A stretch of DNA of 64,000 bases from Omphiscola glabra (taxonomy: Eukaryota; Mollusca; Gastropoda; Lymnaeidae). Below are positions 12,441 through 24,328 of this stretch, in pieces. Below the pieces are notes generated by a model. It was given only the letters and a program-made list of their open reading frames with translations. It was not told where the DNA came from and did not search any database. A program made the position numbers and the translations under genes. Location: assembly GCA_964017045.1 (NCBI GenBank), contig OZ024807.1:22985097-23049096 (forward strand), given 5' to 3'. Numbering within the stretch: the stretch's first letter is position 1; each line of letters opens with the position of its first letter.

Positions 12441-12794
12441 CAGCATCTGAAATGACGTGCTCAGTACAAGAGGATGCCAAGTTCAACTTTTCATGCGAAG
12501 TCAGCGGAGCGGCGGCAACTAACTTAACGTGGAGTGTCTACAGACAATTGTCCGGTAGAAAAGTGATATTTAACATATGTGATACTGCAATGTGTCATCC
12601 GATCGTTCCGAATGTGGATAACGTTTTATTTGTCGCTTCAGTGACTTTAGACGACGATGGTCACTTTATTAAACGGAGCACCGTGTACGGCGAGGCGAAG
12701 TTTTCTAATCTTGCAAGTCTCATTGGAATGACAAACTTAACATGCGAATACAATGAACGGCAGGTTGTTGTGTGTAACACATTTGATGTGAATG
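12441..12794 (+). CDS. Gene P exon 2: N-terminal Ig-like domain
   Basis: Acceptor TTATTATACAG and donor G|GTAAGC give a symmetric phase 1-1 exon, the usual way an Ig-type domain is encoded. The start is ambiguous by one codon (CAGCAG). The translation holds FNFSCEVSG...TNLTWSVYR, an Ig B strand with cysteine followed by the C-strand tryptophan, and later NLTCEYNERQVVVCNTF. It is clearly homologous to exon 57613-57263 on the minus strand, sharing FNFSC, NxTWS, ICxTxxCHPI and VCxxFxV. Three NxS/T sites lie near the tryptophan and the later cysteines. Confidence 0.9.
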
Positions 12795-13263
12795 GTAAGC
12801 ATGTTTTGATGTGTGTGTCTATTTCTTTAATATTAGGTACTAGGGCTTAACAGAGTGAAGTTCTTTTATCCCGGGTCATTGCGTTAACAAGTGGTTAGAG
12901 TTGTTACAAAAACGTGTAAACTTCTAATTTTCTATAAACAATAGGCCTACATTCAGTTCTACAGACAGTACTACAGCAAGTGCTACATCATTTCAGTGGC
13001 TCTGTTTTATTAGCATAATAGTCTTCTCCAAAAAAATCATCCTTTTCACCTGAGTTCAACCGACAAGCATGACGCTCGCTGCGTGACTCATTTTCATGTC
13101 ACTATGTTCTATTTTTAAATAACTATTCTAAATGTCGAATCGAAACCTTAATGAACTAGATATAAAATAACGAATATTCCAAACGTGAGATGATTACTAT
13201 TTTCCAGATCGCTAGGCGTTCTTTGAACTTGTTTAGATTTGCTAGACATTCAGGCCTAGACCC

Positions 13264-13268
13264 CCCCT

Positions 13269-13322
<54 letters not shown>

Positions 13323-13325
13323 CAT
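13264..13325. repeat. (TA)n microsatellite
   Basis: About 60 bp of TA dinucleotides with occasional CA, directly after a run of seven Cs, inside the intron between exons 2 and 3 of gene P. Confidence 0.9.
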
Positions 13326-13563
13326 ATTAATTATTTAATTTTTTTCATGCATACTTTAATTGTGTCGTTTGATTTAAAGCATTTGGTAACTTTGAAAAGA
13401 ATTGTCTCGTATGTATATGTTATATGTCTGAAATAAATAATGTTCTATCATACATGAAAGCATGCTGACCATTTCTTATTTTAAACAAAAAAAATGAATA
13501 AAACAAACTATTAACCCATTCTAGCCGTAAATACATGTGATACTTTTTATGTGAACATTTAAG

Positions 13564-13682
13564 CACACCCTACACAAGTAAAATGGCTGGAAATTGAATT
13601 AAATCATGACGAAACAAAAGTGAACTTCCTTGCTAGGACAGATTTTTCACATCCATCCACGACTTGCGTCTTTTTGGTAAAT
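13564..13682 (+). CDS. Gene P exon 3: first half of GYH module 1
   Basis: This 119-bp exon lies between AACATTTAAG and the strong donor GTAAGT. It starts in phase 1 and ends in phase 0. It encodes HPTQVKWLEIELNH, then FLARTDFSHP and TTCVFLVN. The paralogue exon 56184-56069 has the tryptophan at the same place and matching blocks (KTDILFP, AECTLHID). It was found only by that comparison, because it is too short to stand out. Confidence 0.85.
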
Positions 13683-14635
13683 GTAAGTAATTAAGTTTGC
13701 CTTCACTTAATTTGAAATTCGATTTTTTATTTACCAGTTATTTTAATAGTAACATTTTCAGAGTATGAAAATACGTCAATGAGGTTAGTGTAACCAGGTT
13801 AGATAATTGATGTCACCCGTTTGGGTGGAAGCGGGGGGGGGGGGTTGGATTACTTTTTAAGAAGATCCTCACCCGACCTCCTTCAACTTGTAATTCTTAA
13901 CAAGATCATACCTAATCGATCTAGTAAATTTTAATATTAAGAAAACTTAGAATTTAAACGGACACAGCATTTATCTCTTGAGCCGCGGAATCGAATACAG
14001 ATTCGATGATAACTATTATTCTAATTGCATAGATACGTTCCAATCTAATTTAAACCACAATACATTAAGAAAATAGTCACAGGAGCTTATTTTCAGAAGT
14101 GAACGCCTCTATATCATAAACCCTTGAGAGCCTCTCAAACTTAAGTTACGCGACTAAATTTATGGCCAACGGCACTAAACTGAATCCTCCACTTTAAGCA
14201 TGGATTTTGTTATACGACACGCGATAATGGTGGCAAACACCCTCAATAGCTTGTAGAATATAGATTGTCCTGTCATGATTGCAGTCTCCCCCTGTTATTA
14301 CCACACATTTATAGTAAAATGCCATGAAATGAATACTGCTCTTTTAGCATACATTTCTTTGTTTAATCGGTTATGGTGGCACACATTCAGGTGGCTTCCT
14401 GCTCTTTTATTTAACTTAGATATGTTAGGAATCTAACATATAGGCAACCGTACTGAAACAACGTTATCAAATATAAGGATTGAAGAGCATTAAGAACATT
14501 AACGTTCCTAAATAGCGATTAAAATATATAGTGACATATGACTTTAATAATCAGCTTTGTTTATTTTAAATGTTGATTTCAAAAAATAAATAAATAATGC
14601 AAATATTATTAATAAACATGTTTTTCTTCCTTCAG

Positions 14636-14885
14636 AAAACAGACATTTCTAGATTTTCTACAGATTCAAGAAAGATGAAAGTTGTAATTTATTCGTATTA
14701 CGACTATGATTATTTGGAAGACTCTTATTTGGAAAACGTTTATATTAAATCGTTTTACTTATCTTTTAATCTTAATCGCCTGGGTCCCGGACTGCATCAT
14801 ATTCAGTTTGTTACGTTCTTCAGGGAAAGAGCTGATAATTATCAGCCAGTGGTCAGTAGCGATGTTATAGACATAAACGTAACTG
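14636..14885 (+). CDS. Gene P exon 4: second half of GYH module 1
   Basis: Acceptor TTTTTCTTCCTTCAG and donor GTAAGA; phase 0 to 1. The translation begins KTDISRFSTDSRKMKVV, has an acidic Tyr/Asp stretch, and carries LNRLGPGLHHIQFVTF, the module's signature in its most diverged form (Leu-His-His for Gly-Tyr-His). It ends VIDINVT. The paralogue exon is 55825-55572. Confidence 0.9.
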
Positions 14886-15638
14886 GTAAGAGATTTATAT
14901 TATTTTTTAATTTTTTTTTTTTTTTTGTATTTAGATTTAATTTATCATTCAGAAACTGGTTTTACGTGTTCTAGGAATATTCAAAATGAGAAAAGTTTAA
15001 CTGGATTGAAACAATTCATTAACAAAAAATTGTCGTGTTCTGTAATTCAAACGGTAGTATGTGTTAACCATCAATTACTATGGTGCTACAGCCCATGTAT
15101 GTCTTTGGCCTGCCTCACCAATTTCTTCCACACTGAAATAACTGATGTTTATCTTTTCTTTGCTTGGATTCCCAGCTACTGTAGATTTTTTCCACATCAT
15201 GCATCAATCTAAGCCACGTTTTGCATTTGAATCATTTTCATCTGCATTTCTTTCTATTTGTCATTTTTTAAATGTCCCGCCGAATGTAGCCTGTCCCATT
15301 TCTTTGGCTACAATATTGGGATCATGTTATATCTTATATCATGTATTTAGCGACTTATTTTCAATATCATGTTGCTGTTTCACTATTTTAAATGTAATAC
15401 ATTAGATATATATTATATATATATATATTTCCTAAATTGGAATTGTTAAATATGTTCAATTAGTTGAGGAATATACACTCATATCAGAAAACTGTGTTTG
15501 CTTCAATTACCATTCAAACATCATCGCTACTGTTAAGGAAAATTAAATAATTAGATAGTAAACATAGTTATTTAAACGTATGCTTCTGTAAAAAGAAATA
15601 CTGCATTAAAATTAAATGCATTAACTATTTTTGGGGTA

Positions 15639-16010
15639 ATGTTTAACGAAAATGTATTCTCTTACTTTTTTTGCCTACCAAACAAAGAAACCGTTTTTTG
15701 CAAAAAGTATAAACACCACAAAGATTACGTACCAGTATTTCGATTAAATACATCACATCTTCCAGAGGATCTCAGACACCCATTGTTGTGTGTATGGCTG
15801 AGAGCTTGTGCGCGCTTGGTTGTTAAACTTAAACTACACTATAATAAAGTCGCGACAGGTCAATTCAGTTTTCATCCGTTTGACGAGAGCAACAGTGAGA
15901 AATGTGATGACGTTCATTGCAACTATAACGCTGAGGTCGGCGCTGTCCATACAATTCACGGAGGCGTTACCATTATCACCAATAGACATGTGGTGGTTTC
16001 TGATTTTTAA
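15639..16010 (+). pseudogene. Unidentified coding-like fragment inside a gene P intron
   Basis: An open frame of about 120 codons lies between exons 4 and 5 and looks coding in composition. It holds LNTSHLPEDLRHPLLCVWLR, ACARLVVKL, and ends with a Cys-rich part and IITNRHVVVSDF before a stop. The RHP...LRxxARLxV and TxxHVV pattern recalls, from memory, an uncharacterised family in marine invertebrates in which THVV-like residues may be the histidine motif of a PA-clan peptidase. The matching intron of the paralogue is only about 220 bp, so the fragment is an insertion specific to the plus copy. I see no good splice sites. It could also be a nested or retroposed gene piece. Confidence 0.35.
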
Positions 16011-16078
16011 ACCGTCCCAACTATTTTTTGTAATACTTTTTAAGTAATGTTCGTATTTATCATTGTGCCTTTTTGCAG

Positions 16079-16209
16079 ATAAAAATTCAAGCTATGTGTC
16101 TGTTCCAATCTGTAACTTTCCCACACTCAGAGACGGAACGGTTAACGTAGCGTGCTTTTCAAATCAATTGAAGTCTCGCGTGTTGTGCGAGTATGAGTTA
16201 TACACTAAT
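16079..16209 (+). CDS. Gene P exon 5: first half of GYH module 2
   Basis: Acceptor CCTTTTTGCAG and donor AAT|GTAAGT; phase 1 to 0. It encodes a short Ig-like half domain with three cysteines (VPICNF, VNVACFSNQL, RVLCEYELYTN). The end ...EYELYTN matches the other module halves (DYEIMTN, DFEILTN, QYQIKTN), a useful signature for this exon class. Confidence 0.92.
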
Positions 16210-16385
16210 GTAAGTCCAAACAATGTATCATTTTCGCTACATTAAACATGTTTGCACAGAAGTGAATGCATTTGCACAGGAGTGTACCATTGGATTAAAT
16301 ACATCCTGTGAAATAGAATTGTAGTCTAAAATGTTGTATATAAACTTATTTTCAAATCAATCACACATTATGTTTTTAATTTTAG

Positions 16386-16596
16386 GGATCCACGATCCCC
16401 AAGCATTACAAAGAATATGCTGTGCAGAAATTCTCAAATCTGCTGGAAGAACCAATGGCTTTGTTGGAAAGTAAATGGAAATTGCAAGCATTAGATCTAG
16501 GTCCAGGGTATCATGAAATTGGAGTTAAAATGACTGACATGTTGAACAAAGCTAAACCTACATTCTTGAGTAAACTTACGTCACCATTAGTTCTGC
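16386..16596 (+). CDS. Gene P exon 6: second half of GYH module 2
   Basis: Acceptor TTTTTAATTTTAG and donor C|GTAAGT; phase 0 to 1. It contains LDLGPGYHEIGVKMTD, the clear Gly-Tyr-His signature, and ends LTSPLVL like the other second halves. The paralogue exon is 54672-54459. Confidence 0.93.
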
Positions 16597-17169
16597 GTAA
16601 GTGTTGCTACTTTTCCTAAACCTTCGCTATTTGAAAAAAAAAAAAAAAACTTTTCATAAATACATTTACAATATATTTTCAGAAATATATTGATATATAT
16701 TTGACAAGTTCATCCTGTTTATTTAAAATGAGAGTTGTATAATTGTTTTATTTAAATGAATAAAAATACTATAATTTATAAGTTAATATACAAAAAAAAA
16801 AAAAAAAGAAAAGAAATAAAAAAAAAGATATATATAAATAAATATTGGTTTAAATAAGTTGAAAAACAACCTTACAAATCAAAATGTCAAAACCCGAAGC
16901 AGAGACTTTTCATAAAAACTTCAAAACGAAAGAATATTTGTTTTAATTATTACTAAGAACAGTGTTTCTTTCAATTATCTCTCTGGGGTGGTTGTGGTGG
17001 GTGGGAGGATGGGGCACTGCACAATGTGTACACAAATTATGATTTAAATATTTATATAAAAATGACTAAATTTACCAAAGTTTTATCGCAATCGGATGAT
17101 TGGTATAGGAACACATACGGAAATTATATTTAGCTTATAAAAAGGGAGGGGGGAGAATTTAGAGTTTTC

Positions 17170-18705
17170 TATTCAAGGATTATCCGTCTGTCTGTCTGTA
17201 TGACTGTCTGTCTCTCTTTATGTCTCTCAGTCTGTCTGTGTCTGTCTCTCTGTCTGTCTCTGTCTGTCTCTCTGTCTGTCTCTATGTTTCTCTTTATCTA
17301 TATCTGTCTCACTTTCACTCAGTCTGTCTCTCTGTCTGTCGCTCTGTCCGTCTTCCTGTATATCTGCCTGTCTCTCTTTCTGTCTCTCTGTCCCTATATA
17401 TGTCCCTCTGTCTCTATGTCTGTCTCGATGTCTGTTTATCAGTCTCTTTGGCTGTCTGTCTGTGTGCATGTCTTTCTGTCTGTCTTACTGTATGTCTGTC
17501 TCTGTCCCCCTGTATGTCTGTATGTCTTTCTGTCTGTCTCTCTGTCTGTCACTCTGTCTGTATCTCTGTCTGTCTGCCTTTTTCTCTGTCTATCTCTCTG
17601 TATGCCTCGCTGTCTGTCTATAGGTTTCTTAGAATTTCCCCCTGTGTGTATATCTTTATGTCTGTCTTTATGTATGTCTGTCTCTCTCTCCCTGTCTGTC
17701 TGCCTCTCTTTGTGTCTCTCTTTCTGTTTCTCTTTCTGTCTCTATGTCTGTCCCTCTGTCTCTATGTCTGTATATATGTCTGTCTGCGTGTCTCTCTGTC
17801 TGTCTCTCTGTCTGCCTCGCTGTCTGTCTATATGTCTGTCTATATATGTCTCCTTGGCTGTCTCTCTGTGTGTATGTCTTTCTGTCTGTCTTTATGTTTG
17901 TCTGTCTCTGTCTTCTTGTATGTCTGTCTGTATGACTGCATGCCTCTCTTTCTGTCTCTCAGTATGTCTGTGTCTGTCTCTCTGTTTGTCTCTATGTCTT
18001 CTTCTATGTCTCTCTTTCTCTATATCTGTCTCTCTTTCTCCATGTGTGTCTCGCTTTCTGTCTATCTGTCTCTTTGGCTGTCTCTCTGTGTGTATGTCTT
18101 TCTGTCTGTCTTTATGTTTTTCTGTCTTTCTCTCCCTGTCTGTCTGTCTTCCTGTCTGTCCCTCTGTCTCCCTGACTATGTCTGTCTTTTTGTCTCTGTC
18201 TGTTGTCTCTATGTCTGTCCATATATATATCTATCTACCTATCTACCATCTACCATCTACATGCCTACCTGTCTAACTACCTACCAACATACCTATCTAC
18301 CTATATATCTACCTTTCTAACTACATACCTACCTATCTATCTACCTACTTACCTACCTACCTATCTTTATACCCACCTATTTTTTCATCCATCCATTCAT
18401 CCACTCACCCACCCACCCGTCCATCATTTCTTTCATCCATACATCCATCCATCCATCCATTCATCCATCCAAACATCCGTCTATATATCCATATGCATAT
18501 CTATCTATATACCTATCAATCCATCCATATATCCATTCATTCCTCTATCCATCCATCCCTCTGTCCATACATCCATACATCCATTTATCCCTCTATCCAT
18601 ATATCCAACCTTCCATCTATCTATATGTCTATCTATATGTCGTCTATCGGTCTATTTGTCTGTCTGTCTGTCTTTCTATCATTCTGTCTATCTCTCTAAC
18701 AACAT
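17170..18705. repeat. 1.5-kb compound tetranucleotide satellite
   Basis: The tract passes through ordered zones: TGTC/TCTC-type repeats (about 17.18-18.20 kb), TACC/TATC repeats (18.23-18.37 kb), ATCC repeats (18.38-18.60 kb), then TCTA/TGTC again (18.61-18.70 kb). It is pyrimidine-rich on the plus strand throughout. Long open frames over it (up to 366 codons of Cys, Leu, Ser and Val) are artefacts of the repeat. It lies in the 5.1-kb intron between exons 6 and 7 of gene P. Confidence 0.95.
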
Positions 18706-19749
18706 CTCTATTTTGAAAATTATATTATAACTTGTGCAAAATGTTTGTGTTTTTATATTCATGGGTATACTTATGTAAATGTATTTAGGTTTTGTTAACG
18801 TCATTGATTTTCTTAATTGGTAAAACTATGTTCATATGTAAAATTAGAATATAGCGTCTCTTTTTTAAAACTGTAATGTCATTGGATTGAAAGATATTGT
18901 CATCCAAGTAAAAATGTATAAACTCAATTTCCTCCCACCGATATGTATGTATGGAAGAAGATTAATTATTTATCAAATTTATTCTGAGGCTAACCTTGCG
19001 CTGCATTGGGCAAAATGAATCTATCGTATTAATTCCCCTATCCCCCCAAAAACAGAGTTTAAAATTAATAATAATAAATCATGCATGGATTGTTCTTCTT
19101 TAGATCAGTGATAAGTGCATTAAAAATGCAATTTGGCTACGTAGTTTTGCTGCACCAATTTAATTATACGGCATATTCTTAATAAAATTATGTTTAAATG
19201 TAGAGTTTTTACTAATTTAGAAATTTCATAAAAGTTTATTTTTGGAATGAATAAAAAGTAAAAACTTATTAAATGTTAAAATTACAAAGCTCAATTTGTA
19301 TTTAAGTATAGCAATTTCAAAAGCAATCAATTCTATTTATTAATTTTACTTTTAAGAAGGGGAATATACATTATCAGTTTTTGTCACGCTCTTTTATTAA
19401 ATCAGAGAAATTTTAGCTTTGACTAAATGGGCAATTCGCATTATGACGTCATTTACGTGATTATTTAGAACTAATTAATTTTAACTAGGATACGTCCTTA
19501 GTTGTTACTTCAAATATAATTTTTAAAAAATTTAAAAATAATACTACAATTTTTGCTAAAATAAAAGCGGAAACATTATATTATTTTGAGCATGCACATT
19601 TCTTTGATTTCCGTTAAAATATACAAAACAACTATGATTGTTTTAAGAGTGCGAATGTATCAAACTAATATCGGCTCTTAAGCGTTGTGTCAGCATAACG
19701 CCTTCTTATATATATATAAATAAAAAAAAATATATAATTACGCTAATTG

Positions 19750-19780
<31 letters not shown>

Positions 19781-20790
19781 TATTAATTTTTTTTAAATTA
19801 ATAAATTTGGATCCAACCCCCCCCCCCCCAATACAATAAAATGTAAATACATTATAAATCCCAATTAAAGCAGGTGCATGTAATCTTTTCGAAGTCCCCT
19901 GCCAAATGTTGGTTGTTTTCCTCCTCCCTCGTATTGTATGGAAAGATGAAAATAAACATAATATCCCCATCACACAATTAAGCCCTTACAATATATGAGG
20001 TCGCTTGCAGCCGTAGGGGTTGCTGGGCCCACACGGTTGTACTAAGTTACACCTAGTATATCTTTCATTCCTGTCCAATACAGTGTAGAATGCTGCGAAA
20101 TTAAGCTTGATTAAATCTGCTTAATTGCATTCTTGTCTAATGAATCACTCAAATAAAAAAAAAATTATGGGGGACTATAAACATTTAAGTGGCAAAAGTA
20201 AGCCAGGGCTAAATCATACACTCAAAGGTGACACACCAGGAATGACTTTAGTTTATTTAGTGCGTAGTTGGTGATGTCTTTGATCATTAGTGTGGCTAAA
20301 GTTGGCGCTTTCTACCCTAAAGTTTGAAATGTTACCCAGCATTGTCTGATCAAAACAGCAAATTCAACAATATACCAAAATGCACACATGCATTTTTAAT
20401 TTGCCCAACTGTCTTTAGCATCCTCTTTTTTTTTGTTTTCATAACCCTCACTTTACGCTGATAAATGTTACTTCATGGGGTTGAACATAAGCGTGTGCCA
20501 AATAATTACACTGTGGCACACAAAACCGTAGTGAATTCATTTATGAAAAACACTGGTTGGCATAATACCTCCACAATAAATTTTAAATGTGTCCTTTAAC
20601 CTTTTGAAAATGTTTGATTGTAACATTGATTTCCATTATATTTAAATATGCACCTCTTTATTCTGAAATAATCAAAAAATTGTGAGAAAGTCTCCCCATT
20701 CCCCTCCACCAATGAAGATTCATCGGCGTCCTCGATTTCTGCACTATTTACCGATGAAAATGATTTCTAATTTTAATGCCGATACGTAAA
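18706..20790. other. Intron sequence without recognised features
   Basis: AT-rich sequence with a small (TA)n tract at 19750-19775 and a run of Cs at 19818-19829. I see no exon here that has a counterpart in the paralogue. Confidence 0.5.
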
Positions 20791-20792
20791 GT

Positions 20793-21112
20793 GCCAAGTG
20801 GGGTAGCTAGTAATTTTGCAACCCTGGTTGGAAATTTTATTTTATCCGCTATCAGTTTTACCATACAAATACAAGTTCTGCAGTTGTCTGACAATGCCGC
20901 ACCATCAAATAACGAAAGAATAACACCTGGACGGACCAGGTCATCGGACCCAATTTTACGCCACTGACATGGGTGTAACTTTAGTGTCTTGCGTCCAGGA
21001 ACAATATTCTTTTTTTTTCACCACTCACCCCAAAATCTAATTTTGGCGCTCCGGCTGAAAGATGAATGTCCAATCGTCCAATCCTCTGCTACGCCACTAG
21101 CCACAGACCATT
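20793..21112. mobile_element. Two decayed hAT-like MITE fragments (family 1)
   Basis: AAGTGGGGTAGCTAG at about 20793 and TTTTACGCCACTG ending at 20968 look like opposite ends of one element of the CAGTGGCGTAGCT family. A second right end, CTGCTACGCCACTAG, ends near 21112, with TTTTGGCGCTCC inside. Ends and target duplications are too decayed to fix exactly. Confidence 0.45.
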
Positions 21113-21697
21113 GTCCACTGGCACTAGCCTCCCCACCCCAACCAGAATTTTTTTAAATCCTCCTGGGTAAAATATCTGAAACAAACATTATTGTCAAAAG
21201 ATCTGCATTTTCTTGTTCACTAATTGTAAACCATTTTAAAAATGACTTTTCTAAATTAAAGAAAATGGAGAAGATTTGCTGAATACAATACACTGTGCAG
21301 ATGTCTTAGCAAGTTTAAAACACATTTACCGTAGATTTCTGTAAAAGAGAGATTCATTTTTTTGGGCGACATATATTGTTCCTGTTTGTCCCCATTCGTG
21401 TATATCAGATTATTCGTGAACCATAGTGTATACCCTTACATAAATTGACTCATATTATACTAAGTTAATACATTTATTTACTTTTTTTTTTTTTAAATTT
21501 ACAATTTTAAAAAAAAATACATGAGAGTTTTAGTAGTGCTTTTTTTTTGACACTGATATATTGTGTTTTTTTAAATTTCAATTAAAATATATCTTTCTTT
21601 CATAATTATTCCCGTTAAAAATAGACCTAGCACGCAATATTGGGTAAAGACATTTCAATATGATTGCAATTGTCAGGTTTATCATTATTTTATCTAG

Positions 21698-21834
21698 GGT
21701 TGAACAACAAAACAACAGACGTTTTTTTCCCTGGGTGCACCTATTACGAAGTCAACGATACGACAGTCCATTTGAAATGTCAATACGAAACACCAGATGA
21801 TATTGAAGGCTTCGATTATGAGATCATGACAAAT
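21698..21834 (+). CDS. Gene P exon 7: first half of GYH module 3
   Basis: Acceptor ATTTTATCTAG and donor AAT|GTAAGT; phase 1 to 0. It encodes TTDVFFPGCTYYEV, VHLKCQYETPDD and FDYEIMTN. The paralogue exon 53948-53830 shares TDxxxPGCxYxEVxD and ends QYQIKTN. It is equivalent in structure to exon 5, so exons 5-6 and 7-8 are tandem duplicates. Confidence 0.92.
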
Positions 21835-22029
21835 GTAAGTAATGAAATAAAATGAAATAGGCCAAATTTTTTTTATTTTTAATCTTCCTTTTTTTTAAGC
21901 TTTAACAATAGAGTGAAAACAATGTACAATACATACCTTTGAATGACGTTAAACATACCATATACAACGCCACACTTGTTTACCCCTGGGTTAGTGTCAG
22001 TCTAGCTTTCAATCTGAAAAAAAAACGTA

Positions 22030-22611
22030 GTTCACTAATTATAATAGTAGTGTGGCATCCTTCCGTGTTCACGAGACGATGGAGTAGCTGTATTGTAGTC
22101 CTACACTTCGACGAGTGGCTCACTAGGCCAATCCTGGAATGACAATCTCGTCTGCATTTCGCGCAGGAGAATGATGATTACTGGTTAATGTTGGCCGAAT
22201 GTTTTTTTTGGCCAGCCCACTGGTTCCCATAATATACGAAGAGTCCCTGAATGTGCCTAATTGCCCACAAGAACAGTCATGAGAATTGAGCGAAGTTGGC
22301 AGTCAAACCGGACATCAACATTATGGGCACCAAAAGGGCCTTTAAATAAATGTTAATAGATAATTAAAACATACATTTTCATAAACTGATGAAAAGCCAG
22401 AGGCGCTGAAAATCTCCTCCATACTGTTTCGCCCCGGTGAGGCCATTTTTCTGTGCATTATGTGGTAACATTTTCGGGTTTCGCCACTGGTGCCGCCTTT
22501 CTTCCGCATGACCTTGTACTGGGCTGTTTCGGATTCATTGTACACATACTTTTCATAAATGTATTTCCACTTTAAATTCACTGTGATATCTATAGGTCGT
22601 GGCGCAAACAC
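22030..22611. other. GC-richer island in intron 7, possible interspersed repeat with an unknown open frame
   Basis: About 22030-22330 is less AT-rich than its surroundings and looks like a transposon remnant (for example GACGAGTGGCTCACTAGGCC). Next to it on the minus strand, 22611-22342 is open and coding-like, with APRPIDITVNLKWKYIYEKY and YKVMRKKGGTSGETRKCYH. I do not recognise the protein. The matching part of the paralogue has no such sequence in the part I compared. It may be a retroelement or retroposed fragment. Confidence 0.3.
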
Positions 22612-24114
22612 TTGAGTAACTATATAGTCACTAGATCCTACACAACCCTTTATTATATTTGTTTTATATGTAAGAACATCTCAATTGTTCTAGTTCAACA
22701 AAGGGCGCCTAGTGAAAATATAAATTTGTCACAAGTGACGGGAAAATAAATGAGTAACCACGAGAGTAGACTAGTTAGAGTGATACGCCATATGCACTAC
22801 ATTAAACATACACTGGAAATAACATTACTCTAATACTGCTGCTACTGAGTACTATTTGAGGGCTATCTTAGAGAACCCATTTGTGAATGTAAATCCTACA
22901 CTATTTGTGCGTGCTATTTTTCACAGAATTCCGTATAAAAATATGTTAGTTTTGAACTCTCAATATTTCTAGATGATTATTAGCATGTTTAATTCTACAA
23001 CGCCTTATTAACGCGCACACAAATAATTATCCAAAACTGACATCCCCTTTATCCATCCTAGCCTAAATAAAAAAAAATTTAAAAAAAAAATGATGGTCCT
23101 TTACCTCTACATATGTTGATAAAGTTGAACAGAAAGGAAAACAAAATCAAGGGAGTGTCATTTTTCTTTATTAAATTGAAACATATCCCAAACATATCCC
23201 AAACTGGTAAGCGCATGGGCATCACGGGGAAAACTATACAGAATTTAGGTCAAATCCAATCAATAAATCGATAAAAAGCAAATTGCTAAATATAGACAAC
23301 ACAATGGCACATTTAAGTATTATCAGTTACCGCACCACTGAAAACTGACGTTGAATCGTGGTAACAAATCATTCATTTGAGACAAATATTATAATCTAAA
23401 ATGTAAACTCCAAATTAGGGAGGTAGTTTAGATCTACTACATTTTGGCTAAATCACAAAAAAAAACAAAAAAAAACTTACAATTTTCCTTCCACACACAC
23501 ACTTCTACTGTATGATAAATTTTAAACAAAGCATTATTAAAAAAAAAAAAATTAAAAAAAATAAAACGCACTAACTGGTAGCTCATAGAATCACTAAATC
23601 GACTTTTTTCCACACCCTTGAACTATGACATCATTTTGATGTAGTTTTTTCAAGCACATGTAAGAATACTTAATTTAACATGCCTGTTCCAAACCAAAGG
23701 CGCAACGAAAATATGCATTTAATAGACGTTGGAAGACAGAAATTTCTCAATAAAAACGTATTTAAAAATGTAAAAAAATATGTTTAACCAAAAATAACTT
23801 ACATTGAACTTCCATTGAAGTCATTGAATATGACCATTTTTTATGCTCTTTATCCACCAAATTTTATGATTAAAAATACATGTATTTTTGATAAGGATGA
23901 TTTTGACAAAATCAAGAAAACTCTTAAAGTAAGAATGACAATGTAGGCTTTTGTTTCGAGCGATTAATATGTATTATCTTTATCGATTAACCAATTTAAA
24001 AACATACACATAACTATTACCTTATATTATGTGTTATGATTAGTATGCATATTGGATTTTTGATATATTAAGTTAACTGTGTGTGTAAATAGTACAATTT
24101 ATTATCTCATCAAG

Positions 24115-24328
24115 GAAATATTGGTTCAAGTGAATGGAACAAAACACATGCTGCATTACGAAGCTGATAGGAATGGAACCCTACAAACAATACATGAATA
24201 CAATCTCTATGTGAAAAACCTTGATCTCGGCATCGGGTATCATCGATTTCGCATCACCATGGTAACCAAGCACGATAATGGAAGACTTACACGAGTTCCC
24301 AACGACTTTATGTCTCCATTGGTTCTGT
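24115..24328 (+). CDS. Gene P exon 8: second half of GYH module 3
   Basis: Acceptor TTATCTCATCAAG and donor T|GTGAGT; phase 0 to 1. It contains LDLGIGYHRFRITMVT, the best form of the signature, and ends DFMSPLVL. It is 214 bp long, the same as paralogue exon 54672-54459, but by position it corresponds to 50386-50185. Confidence 0.93.

Noticed and set aside
17200..18320. Open frames of about 360 codons rich in Cys, Leu, Ser and Val
   Set aside because: They are products of the TGTC/TCTC repeat. Two overlapping frames give nearly the same composition.
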